Shown here piece by piece: positions 7,431 to 13,353 of a stretch of DNA of 21,193 bases. Numbering within the stretch: position 1 is the first letter of the stretch; each line of letters starts with the position of its first letter. A model generated the notes under the pieces. The model searched no databases and had not been told where the DNA came from. It saw nothing but the letters and a program-made list of their open reading frames with translations. The stretch comes from Desulfobacteraceae bacterium (GTDB lineage Bacteria > Desulfobacterota > Desulfobacteria > Desulfobacterales > UBA5616): positions 1 through 21,193 of the forward strand of contig JAUXEW010000016.1 in NCBI GenBank assembly GCA_030620375.1. The letters run 5' to 3'. Both the position numbers and the translations under genes were made by a program.

Positions 7431-8942
7431 ATGAAGCAAAGGACCACGATAGCCGTAACGGCTGTATTTGTTTTTATCCTGACCGGGATGCTTAATCCGA
7501 TCCGTTTGCCGGCCGCTGATGAAGAAGCGGGGACTTCCCGAAACGGGTCATCCATAATCTCCGAAGGTTCGTCCTCCAATGATCTGAATCAATTAATGCA
7601 GGGGTTTGATACAGCATTCGAAGATCGCGACCCCGATAAAACCGGTCAACCGGTAACCGGTGATGAAGAAGCGGGTGAGGCCGGAGAAACAGAGGATATC
7701 CGGTCTGGGGGCAAACCGTTGGTTTTCAGTCTGGACGGCTATTTCAAGCTCGGATCTTCATACAACGTTGCCCATAAAAAACCGGCGGTCGGAGAGACCG
7801 ATTGGCGGGGATTATCTCGGCTGCGTGCCGAACTTCAACTCGAACTGAATCTGAAATTTTCAAACCACTGGCAGGGGTTGATCAGCGGAAAAGGAACCTA
7901 TGATGTTGCATATACCTTAAACGGGCGCTCCGGTTATACGGATGATGTATTGGATAATTATGAAAAAGAGCTGGAATTGCGGGAAGCTTATGTTTTGGGG
8001 ATGCTTTCAGACCATCTGGATATCAAGTTGGGCCGACAAATCGTGGTATGGGGAAAATCAGACATGATCCGGATTACGGACGTGCTGAATCCCCTGGATA
8101 TTCGAGAACCGGGGTTAACGGATTTAGATGATCTAAGACTGCCGCTGGCCATGACAAAGCTTGATTATTATTATGGAGACTGGGATTTATCCGTCATTGC
8201 CGTTCACGAGATTCGCTTTCCCAAGCTTCCGGAGTTCGGGAGTGATTTTTATCCACTGCCCATACCTATGCCGCATGAAGACAAACCGAGTCATGGGGGC
8301 GGGAATACGGAATATGCGGTGGCCTTAAGCGGAACGTTCAGTGGGTGGGATATTGCCTTTTTCTGGGCCGATATTTTTTGGGATTTTCCATATGTTGAAT
8401 TAAGCGGCGCCTTTCCCAATATAAAATTGGAATTAAAATATGCCTCGGTTACCATGCTGGGGTCGGCGTTTAACGTAGCGGTTGGAAACTGGATTTTTAA
8501 AGCGGAAGCCGCGCATTTTGATGGACTTAAATATTCCATCGTACCGGATAAAGATTATTCGAGAGTCGATGTTTTGCTGGGATTTGAATACTATGGGTTT
8601 GATGATATGGTGATCATATTAGAGGCGGCCAACCGGCATATCATCGGCTTTGACGATATTTTGAAACAGCCGCCCGATCAAGCTCAGAAAGATGAATTCC
8701 AATCCGTTATCAGGGTATCAAGGACCTTTTTCAATGAAACTCTGGAACTGGAATGTCTGATCTCATTTTACGGGATCGATGGGGAAGACGGAAAATTCCA
8801 GCGTCTTTCCGGGGAGTATGACATCAGCGATGCCTTGAAACTGCTCGGTGGGGTGCTATTGTATCAATCCGGCGATCTGGCTCAATTTGAAAATATCGGT
8901 GATAACGACAGGCTGTTTTTGGAGTTCAAATATAGTTTCTAG
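7431..8942 (+). CDS. DUF1302-like outer membrane beta-barrel protein
   Basis: A 503-aa exported protein with a signal peptide (MKQRTTIAVTAVFVFILTGM, cleavage near PAA/DEE), then an acidic low-complexity linker (about residues 25-100) and a long region of alternating hydrophobic strands ending in LFLEFKYSF, the terminal aromatic residue expected of outer-membrane barrels. Motifs such as LGRQIVVWGKSDMIRITDVLNPLDIREPG are characteristic of DUF1302-type proteins that accompany RND exporters and LolA-like carriers. The ATG at 7431 is preferred over a TTG at 7395 because AAGGA lies upstream and the signal peptide begins correctly. It is the last gene of the cassette and meets the LysE-type gene tail to tail with a 15-nt gap. 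Its role as the outer-membrane exit or acceptor is inference from context. Confidence 0.83.
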   Translation: MKQRTTIAVTAVFVFILTGMLNPIRLPAADEEAGTSRNGSSIISEGSSSNDLNQLMQGFDTAFEDRDPDKTGQPVTGDEEAGEAGETEDIRSGGKPLVFSLDGYFKLGSSYNVAHKKPAVGETDWRGLSRLRAELQLELNLKFSNHWQGLISGKGTYDVAYTLNGRSGYTDDVLDNYEKELELREAYVLGMLSDHLDIKLGRQIVVWGKSDMIRITDVLNPLDIREPGLTDLDDLRLPLAMTKLDYYYGDWDLSVIAVHEIRFPKLPEFGSDFYPLPIPMPHEDKPSHGGGNTEYAVALSGTFSGWDIAFFWADIFWDFPYVELSGAFPNIKLELKYASVTMLGSAFNVAVGNWIFKAEAAHFDGLKYSIVPDKDYSRVDVLLGFEYYGFDDMVIILEAANRHIIGFDDILKQPPDQAQKDEFQSVIRVSRTFFNETLELECLISFYGIDGEDGKFQRLSGEYDISDALKLLGGVLLYQSGDLAQFENIGDNDRLFLEFKYSF

Positions 8943-8957
8943 TAATGGGAAGCTTCA

Positions 8958-9671
8958 TTATATGCTGCCCTTGAAAAAAGGAGACAGCCCTAAATAGATA
9001 CCAAAAAGAACCATAAAGACCCCGCAACAAACAAGAATCCCGTAGTAAGCTTTTTTATTGAGATATCTTATCCCGAAAAAAGTGAGAGAGGAGACGATTA
9101 CATACCAAATCAGGTCTCCGGCTTCATGTCCTAAAAAAAAAGCAAAAAGCTTTGGCCAATTCTGAAAGGATATGTCGAACTGAACCATAAAGGCAAATCC
9201 GATGGTAGCCCACCAGATCCACCAGTAAGGGTTGGACATGGATACCATTATTCCCCCCACAACCGGATTATTTAACCCGTTTTCGTAGTGGGTCGGAGGT
9301 TCCGGGTCTGTATATTGAGAGGTGTTTAGGAAGCTGGTGGGAATTTTTCCGAGATAGACATCACGGACAATGGATGTGCCAAAATAGACGAGGATGATCC
9401 CCCCGATGACACCGATGGCACGAACAATAAGAATATTTTTTAAAACAAACGAGAAGCCGAACAACAAAAAGATGATAATTCCCATTTCAAGGATGGCATG
9501 ACCGGTAATAATCCAAATGCCCATCAGATACCCGCGCTTATGGGCCTGTGCCGACTTAATGATCGTGTAAGTTAACAGGGGACCGGGTGCCATGGCACCG
9601 GTTAATGCCACTAAAAAAGAGAAAGAAAAAATTCCCCAAAAAGCTGAAAAAAAACCGAATAGTGTGTCCAT
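8958..9671 (-). CDS. LysE/RhtB-type family translocator
   Basis: A 237-aa inner-membrane protein with about six hydrophobic segments. The N-terminal GAMAPGPLLTYTI (about residues 25-37) is the LysE-superfamily motif (normally PGP), followed by a Gly-rich helix, GHAILEMGIIIFLLFGF. Members export amino acids or other small solutes by proton exchange; the substrate here cannot be told from sequence. The central loop (about 110-135, acidic with DPEPPTHYENG) is longer than in the small RhtB proteins. No strong Shine-Dalgarno precedes the ATG at 9671, but no better start exists upstream of the first helix. It may be expressed together with the nitroreductase upstream on the same strand, 112 nt away, although a GC hairpin lies between them. 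Confidence 0.82.
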   Translation of the reverse strand: MDTLFGFFSAFWGIFSFSFLVALTGAMAPGPLLTYTIIKSAQAHKRGYLMGIWIITGHAILEMGIIIFLLFGFSFVLKNILIVRAIGVIGGIILVYFGTSIVRDVYLGKIPTSFLNTSQYTDPEPPTHYENGLNNPVVGGIMVSMSNPYWWIWWATIGFAFMVQFDISFQNWPKLFAFFLGHEAGDLIWYVIVSSLTFFGIRYLNKKAYYGILVCCGVFMVLFGIYLGLSPFFKGSI

Positions 9672-9783
9672 TATAAGTGTAAACCCTGACCCGGCTTGTC
9701 CGGGTTAGGTCATTTACTTCACAAGACCTTTGGCGGCCAAATAGGGTTCCGCCATGGCGCGATTATGCGGGTGATGGTTTAAT
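9672..9783 (-). other. Intergenic stretch with a GC hairpin and an orphan C-terminus-like frame
   Basis: ACCCGG (9689-9694) and CCGGGT (9700-9705) form a 6-bp hairpin with a 5-nt loop, bracketed by TGACC and GGTCA (9687-9691, 9708-9712), which offers an alternative pairing. No T-run follows. On the minus strand a frame ending at the TAA 9716-9714 reads NRAMAEPYLAAKGLVK, which looks like the natural tail of a globular protein but has no body; it overlaps the nitroreductase stop in another frame. It may be a relic of a deleted gene or chance. Confidence 0.35.
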
Positions 9784-10326
9784 TTAAAATGTTTCGTAAT
9801 GGGTGAACTCGCTGATTTCTCTGCGCTTAGGTGTCGCCGCATCCTTGGCCGGATACCCCATCGGAATTAAAACAACCAACTCATATCCCTCGGGGATCTT
9901 TAAGACTTCCTTGGCCTTGTTATGATCAAACATGCCGACGATGACAGTTCCGAGGCCTAGACTGTGGGCGGTCAAACAGATATTTTGTGTGGCGAGACCC
10001 AGGTCAAACATAAACCAATCCCCGAATTTTGTCGTCACCTGGTCTTTATAAAAACCGGAACTGCTTAATTTCCCGCATACGGCAAGAACCACCGGTGCTG
10101 CCTCAATTGCCTGTGTGGCCGGGTTTTTGGGCCCTATGGTTTCTTTTAAGTTTGCTTTGGTAATGTTGTCTCTTGCCACAACCACCTCCCAGCATTGGGT
10201 GTTTGCCCAAGAAGGGGCCCATTTTACCGCTTCTAAAACCTGGTTGAGAATGTCGTTCGGCACTTCTTTTTCCTGGTATTTCCGTATGCCCCTTCTTTCT
10301 TTAATGATTTCCATTAGATCCGCCAT
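9784..10326 (-). CDS. Nitroreductase family FMN-dependent oxidoreductase
   Basis: A 180-aa soluble flavoprotein of the nitroreductase superfamily. The N-terminal ERRGIRKY (about residues 10-17) binds the FMN phosphate; APSWANTQCWEVVVA (about 37-51) is the usual second flavin-contact motif; DLGLATQNICLTAHSLGLGT is the conserved core helix and IPMGYPA lies near the C-terminus. Such enzymes use NAD(P)H to reduce nitro compounds, quinones or other acceptors, but many have unrelated physiological substrates, so the true one is unknown. The ATG at 10326 has AAAGGAGG about 6 nt upstream. The gene lies downstream of the HesB-like selenoprotein gene on the same strand but is separated from it by a strong terminator, so it should have its own promoter in 10327-10443. 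Confidence 0.88.
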   Translation of the reverse strand: MADLMEIIKERRGIRKYQEKEVPNDILNQVLEAVKWAPSWANTQCWEVVVARDNITKANLKETIGPKNPATQAIEAAPVVLAVCGKLSSSGFYKDQVTTKFGDWFMFDLGLATQNICLTAHSLGLGTVIVGMFDHNKAKEVLKIPEGYELVVLIPMGYPAKDAATPKRREISEFTHYETF

Positions 10327-10443
10327 ATTTTTACCTCCTTTGGTTTAATAATCCAGCAGTTTGCTGATAGTGAACTTATTTCTTGGTGAACCCTCATACG
10401 ATTGGGTCCTTAAAAAACGTGGTGCAACACGCCGGGTTTTACC

Positions 10444-10482
10444 AAAAAAAAAGGGCAACACCATTTAAGGTTGGTGTTGCCC
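10444..10482 (-). terminator. Rho-independent terminator of the HesB-like selenoprotein gene
   Basis: On the minus strand GGGCAACACCA pairs perfectly with TGGTGTTGCCC (11 bp, arms 10482-10472 and 10463-10453, 8-nt loop) and is followed by nine T residues (10452-10444). It begins 21 nt after the HesB-like stop codon and is a textbook intrinsic terminator, showing that a transcript from that gene ends here. Confidence 0.93.
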
Positions 10483-10503
10483 ATATTCTTTCGCATCCTA
10501 AAA

Positions 10504-10830
10504 TCAGGAGCCGCAACCGTCAGCTGCTGACGATCCGCATCCGGCACATCCATCACTTGCTCCAAAATCGATTCCGCAATCCAATTTAAATCCCATCCCT
10601 TCAAAACCCAACTTAATGGGCTGGGCTTTTTCCAAAAAGTCTTTGTCAATGATATATTCAAATCCATCAATTTTATACGAGGTGTCTGTTTTTTTAGGCT
10701 CATCCAGAGCCATCGCAAGCGAAGGTCCGCCTCAGCCGCTTTCATTTAGAAAGATTCGTATCGGCGCAATCTTTCGTTCCTTAAAATATTCAGTAATTTG
10801 ATCCGTAGCCTGTTTTGTAACCTCAATCAT
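10504..10830 (-). CDS. HesB/IscA-like iron-sulfur cluster family selenoprotein (Sec at residue 33)
   Basis: A 108-aa protein read from the ATG at 10830 (AAAAGGAGGG upstream) through an in-frame TGA at 10734-10732 to the TGA at 10506-10504; TAG follows two codons later as a backup stop. The frame gives NESGUGGPSLAMALDEP, where U33 takes the place of the first conserved Cys of A-type Fe-S carriers (SGCxG), and Cys residues C85, C95, C98 and C106 follow in the Cys/Gly-rich tail (DGCAGCGSSAADGCGS). A-type carriers bind Fe-S or iron for transfer to apoproteins; HesB-like selenoproteins are an established bacterial family. A hairpin at SECIS distance (10697-10711), a promoter and a terminator all support a functional gene. 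A standard caller would start at the ATG 10713-10711 and lose 39 residues including Sec. Sequencing error or pseudogene are the alternatives, made unlikely by intact flanking sequence on both sides. Confidence 0.9.
10697..10711 (-). promoter_or_regulatory. Putative bacterial SECIS element of the HesB-like gene
   Basis: GGCTC-TGGAT-GAGCC is a perfect 5-bp hairpin with a 5-nt loop that begins 20 nt after the TGA; the loop starts 25 nt after it and has G as its second base. Bacterial SECIS elements lie inside the coding sequence just after UGA, with a G in the first two loop bases and the loop about 16-37 nt downstream. SelB would bind it to deliver Sec-tRNA. Confidence 0.75.
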
Positions 10831-10901
10831 TATGCCCTCCTTTTAATAATTTTGGCCGACTTTCGTCGATTCGCCAATAAGGATTACCATTTTTTTTAGA
10901 C

Positions 10902-10930
10902 AACATAGTTACAAGAATTTGATTTGTCAA
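10902..10930 (-). promoter_or_regulatory. Sigma-70 promoter of the HesB-like selenoprotein gene
   Basis: TTGACA (10930-10925), 17-nt spacer, TATGTT (10907-10902) on the minus strand. The leader to the ATG at 10830 is about 65 nt and holds a small GAAA-loop hairpin (CGAC-GAAA-GTCG). It lies back to back with the promoter of the FmdB gene in the same intergenic region. Confidence 0.75.
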
Positions 10931-11034
10931 TGGGGAAAAAGGTTTTTAAATGGCTTCAAGATGGATTGTTTCGATGACAAATGTGGCAAACGATTTCCGG
11001 TCCGATAGTAGAACAGACGGTTTTTTAAATAGAG

Positions 11035-11063
11035 TTGACAAAGATTTTACGGATTTTTATAAT
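11035..11063 (+). promoter_or_regulatory. Consensus sigma-70 promoter of the fmdB-macro operon
   Basis: TTGACA (11035-11040) and TATAAT (11058-11063) are both exact consensus hexamers with the optimal 17-nt spacer. The start of transcription should be near 11070, giving a leader of about 58 nt. Such a perfect match predicts strong housekeeping expression unless a repressor acts. Confidence 0.88.
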
Positions 11064-11127
11064 TTGTCAGCAAATTTTTCAAGATCGATCCATTATTATG
11101 GTAAATTAAATTAAACGGAGTTTTACC

Positions 11128-11622
11128 ATGCCCATTTATGAATTTTATTGCGAGAACTGTAATACCCTATTTAATTTTTTTTCAAGGACCATCAATACGG
11201 TGAAAATACCGAATTGCCCGAAGTGTAAAACCAAAAAGCTCACACGGCAGGTTTCGCTGTTTGCTTTTACCGGAAAGGCAAAAGAAGCCGGCGAATTGGA
11301 CGATTTGCCGTTTGACGAAAGTAAGATGGAACAGGCCATGAATATGCTGGCCGGAGAGGCGGAGAATATCGATGAAGAAGACCCGCGTCAAGCCGCCGAT
11401 CTAATGCGAAAGCTGTCCGATATGTCCGGACTCAAACTGGGTCAGGGCATGGAGGAAGCGTTAAGCCGGATGGATAAAGGAGAAGACCCGGAGAAGATAG
11501 AGGCTGAATTGGGTGATATTTTGGAAAATGAAGAGCCGTTTGCCCTGTCGGGTAAAAAAGGAAAAGGCGGGAAAATCGCTCGACCTGCGCCATACCGGGA
11601 TGAAACCCTTTATGATCTGTAA
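11128..11622 (+). CDS. FmdB family zinc-ribbon protein
   Basis: A 164-aa protein that opens with the FmdB zinc ribbon: MPIYEFYCENC (C8, C11) and CPKC (C30, C33), which should bind one zinc. Proteins starting MPxYEYxC are widespread and usually called putative regulatory proteins, but their role is poorly defined. The rest (about 50-164) is a long acidic, helical extension (ENIDEEDPRQAADLMRKLS, GEDPEKIEAELGDILENEEP) ending in a basic stretch GKKGKGGKIARP, longer than the common 70-110-aa members and typical of Desulfobacterota versions. The ATG at 11128 follows CGGAG. It is the first gene after the consensus promoter at 11035 and is followed after 38 nt by the macro-domain gene. Confidence 0.85.
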   Translation: MPIYEFYCENCNTLFNFFSRTINTVKIPNCPKCKTKKLTRQVSLFAFTGKAKEAGELDDLPFDESKMEQAMNMLAGEAENIDEEDPRQAADLMRKLSDMSGLKLGQGMEEALSRMDKGEDPEKIEAELGDILENEEPFALSGKKGKGGKIARPAPYRDETLYDL

Positions 11623-11660
11623 TTTGAACGCGTCAAAACCAAACCGATAGGGGGAAAGCC

Positions 11661-12191
11661 ATGGAGAACGGGCCTATTAAGAAAATCGATATTCAGCAGG
11701 GAGATATTATCCGGCTTAAGGTGGATGCCATTGTGAATGCGGCCAATACCTCGCTTCTCGGCGGCGGGGGCGTGGACGGTGCGATTCACAGGGCGGCCGG
11801 GCCTCAACTGCTGGCGGAATGCAAGACCATCGGCGGATGCCCTACCGGGGAAGCTCGAATAACCAAGGGGTATAATCTTTATGCCAGATATATCATTCAC
11901 ACCGTAGGCCCGGTTTACAGCGGGGAACAGAAAGACAGCCAATTGTTAACCCGATGTTATCGGAACAGCTTAAAACTGGCCGGAGATCATGATGTGACCT
12001 CACTTGCCTTTCCCGCCATCAGTTGCGGGGTTTATGGATACCCCATTACCAAAGCCTGTAAAATCGCGGTAGATACAACCATTAGCTTCCTAAAAGATAA
12101 TCCATCGATGGAAAAGGTAATATTCGTTCTTTTTTCTTCAGATGATGACGGGGTTTACAAAGATTATATTTCAGAGATTAGCGCCCGGTAA
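11661..12191 (+). CDS. Macro domain protein (ADP-ribose / O-acetyl-ADP-ribose hydrolase type)
   Basis: A 176-aa protein that is a single MacroD/YmdB-type macro domain. Diagnostic motifs are DAIVNAANTSLLGGGGVDGAIH (NAAN at about 26-29, the Gly-rich loop at 34-38), GPxLLAEC, YIIHTVGPVYSG and FPAISCGVYGYP (about 119-130). Proteins of this type bind ADP-ribose and remove the acetyl group of O-acetyl-ADP-ribose or ADP-ribose from protein side chains; the Asn and Asp of the first motif are the usual catalytic-site residues and are intact. AGGGGGA precedes the ATG at 11661. It probably shares the transcript of the FmdB gene. No ADP-ribosyltransferase or toxin partner is visible nearby, so a housekeeping role is more likely than an antitoxin role. 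Confidence 0.92.
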   Translation: MENGPIKKIDIQQGDIIRLKVDAIVNAANTSLLGGGGVDGAIHRAAGPQLLAECKTIGGCPTGEARITKGYNLYARYIIHTVGPVYSGEQKDSQLLTRCYRNSLKLAGDHDVTSLAFPAISCGVYGYPITKACKIAVDTTISFLKDNPSMEKVIFVLFSSDDDGVYKDYISEISAR

Positions 12192-12445
12192 GGGGTCATC
12201 GCCTATGAAATGGTGGGCTTTGCTTGCTGCGGGGAGGCTTCAATTGGAAGCCTATAATGAGTTGAACTCAATTAAATATGCTATATATCCGATAAGCTGG
12301 AAACCAAGGCACAAGATATAGTATTCAGCCCGTCTTTTTTTTAAATTGATATTGGTTGACAAGAATGTGAAATTATATTACTTAACAAAAAATTTTAATT
12401 TTGTCCGTTTCGGTTTGGGTGCGGCAAAAAAAAAGGAGAGAAAAG
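12192..12445 (+). promoter_or_regulatory. Intergenic region with operator-like palindrome and probable promoter for the barrel gene
   Basis: Besides the repeat copy, TGAGTTGAACTCA (12258-12270) is a perfect 13-bp palindrome of operator type. TTGACA (12356-12361) and AT-rich TATATT (12374-12379) are the likely core promoter elements for the gene at 12446, but their spacing (12 nt) is too short, so either TACTTA at 12379 (17-nt spacer) serves as -10 or another -35 is used. The T-run at 12334-12342 is preceded by no clear stem. Confidence 0.4.
12222..12244. repeat. Dispersed repeat, copy 2 (half-site, left arm degenerate)
   Basis: Identical over 23 bases to 560-582 (GCTTGCTGCGGGGAGGCTTC plus AAT). 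Here the left arm CCCCGTAGC of copy 1 is replaced by unrelated sequence, so the main hairpin cannot form; instead GGCTTC (12236-12241) pairs with GAAGCC (12247-12252). It lies 30 nt after the macro-domain gene. Confidence 0.65.
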
Positions 12446-12985
12446 ATGAGAAAACACAGTTTATTGATTTTTGCGTTAGTCGCAGCCTTAGCGATTGGTG
12501 TGGGCACGGCTAGCGCACAAGACGTCAGCGTCGGGTATCAGGGATTTATAGGCAATGGCCAGAATCTGCTCAGCGGTTTAAGCGTGCGCGGCTGGACGGA
12601 TCAGATCGGTTATGAAGGCACGATATTTTATGGTGAAACTAACATAGATTTTGGTCCGGGCAATGATATGGATGCTGATGTATGGCTCCTGAATGCGCAG
12701 GTGATGTATGCGGCCGTTGTCAAAGAGAACAGCAAGTTTTATGTAGGACTTGATTTCGGGTATGGACAGTATGATATAGATGCTGGAGGCGGCAACGACA
12801 CGGATGATGATTTTTGGATGATCGGTCCCCTTTTGGGTGCGGAATATAGCTTCCAGGGACTCCCGGAACTTGGATTTAACTGGGAGGTCTCCTATGAATT
12901 TGTCAGTATCGAGAATGACGATGCCAATGTAGATATCGATTTAAGCGGCATTAATGTGACGCTCGGTGTTCATTATAGATTTTAA
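12446..12985 (+). CDS. Small outer-membrane beta-barrel protein
   Basis: A 179-aa exported protein. The signal peptide MRKHSLLIFALVAALAIGVG ends near ASA/QD. The mature part (about 155 aa) consists of alternating strands separated by Gly/Asp-rich turns (GGGNDTDDDFW, NDDANVDIDLSG) and ends in VTLGVHYRF, with the terminal Phe that the Bam machinery recognises. Size suits an eight-stranded barrel of the OmpA/OmpX/opacity-protein type; the specific function is unknown. The ATG at 12446 follows AAGGAGAG; a longer reading from a TTG at 12401 would place charged residues before the signal peptide. A bidirectional terminator follows at 13049, so it is probably monocistronic. Confidence 0.83.
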   Translation: MRKHSLLIFALVAALAIGVGTASAQDVSVGYQGFIGNGQNLLSGLSVRGWTDQIGYEGTIFYGETNIDFGPGNDMDADVWLLNAQVMYAAVVKENSKFYVGLDFGYGQYDIDAGGGNDTDDDFWMIGPLLGAEYSFQGLPELGFNWEVSYEFVSIENDDANVDIDLSGINVTLGVHYRF

Positions 12986-13048
12986 TTAAAAAACGGTCGG
13001 ATCAGGCGGTTTTTACTAAGACTTTAAATTTCGCACCCAAACAAAAAA

Positions 13049-13074
13049 AGCCGGGCCTTTTGGTCCGGCTTTTT
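13049..13074. terminator. Bidirectional intrinsic terminator
   Basis: AGCCGGGCC (13049-13057) and GGTCCGGCT (13062-13070) pair over 9 bp (one G-T) around a TTTT loop. On the plus strand TTTTT follows; on the minus strand the A-tract 13043-13049 becomes a T-run. It can therefore end both the barrel transcript and the minus-strand transcript of the small gene at 13106-13249. Confidence 0.9.
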
Positions 13075-13105
13075 CTGTTTTGATAAAAGCGTTTTAAGTA
13101 TGGCG

Positions 13106-13249
13106 TTACTGATCGGAATCGGGTTCTTTTTTCCCCGTCAACTGACAGGCGTCGCGCATTCAGGTGGAAACGCCGAGTTTAGGTAAAATATACGCCTGTA
13201 AAAGGACCCATACGCCTAAAAAAACAAGCAACATAAGGATAAAATTCAT
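13106..13249 (-). CDS. Candidate 47-aa membrane selenoprotein (Sec at residue 30), family not recognised
   Basis: From the ATG at 13249 the frame reads a 29-residue hydrophobic segment, MNFILMLLVFLGVWVLLQAY then ILPKLGVST, then TGA (13162-13160), then MRDACQLTGKKEPDSDQ and TAA. If TGA is Sec, the protein is one N-terminal membrane helix with a short polar tail holding U30 and C35 (U-x4-C), a possible selenenylsulfide redox pair. Support seen in sequence: GGGGG 7 nt before the ATG; a promoter TGGACA-17-TATAGT; a 6-bp hairpin with G in the loop 16 nt after the TGA; a terminator 36 nt after the stop; and a HesB-like selenoprotein nearby. Alternatives are a 29-aa membrane peptide that simply ends at TGA, or a Cys-to-stop mutation. 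I do not recognise the family and give no function. Confidence 0.68.
13134..13149 (-). promoter_or_regulatory. Putative bacterial SECIS element of the 47-aa gene
   Basis: CCTGTC (13149-13144), loop AGTT (13143-13140), GACGGG (13139-13134): six pairs with one U-G. The loop starts 16 nt after the TGA and has G as its second base, at the short end of the spacing allowed for bacterial SECIS elements and close to that of the formate dehydrogenase element. Confidence 0.6.
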
Positions 13250-13289
13250 CGCCTGACCCCCGAAATATATTTACTCATTAATTATCATA

Positions 13290-13318
13290 ACTATAACCCA
13301 TATTGACCGGTTTGTCCA
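13290..13318 (-). promoter_or_regulatory. Sigma-70 promoter of the 47-aa candidate selenoprotein gene
   Basis: TGGACA (13318-13313) and TATAGT (13295-13290), each one base off consensus, with a 17-nt spacer. The predicted start near 13283 leaves a leader of about 34 nt with the GGGGG ribosome binding site. The promoter lies after the stop of the upstream mutase gene, so the small gene can be expressed independently of it. Confidence 0.7.
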
Positions 13319-13353
13319 TCGGATTTAAAATTTAACCCTTTGTTTACGATCAT

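Noticed and set aside
10504..10506. The second TGA of the HesB-like gene as another Sec codon.
   Set aside because: It is followed by one sense codon and TAG, and the family ends here after its Cys/Gly tail.
10410..10745. A 111-codon open frame overlapping the HesB-like gene on the same strand.
   Set aside because: It is in another frame, has no family resemblance and no binding site, and overlaps the terminator hairpin; the Sec-containing frame explains the region.
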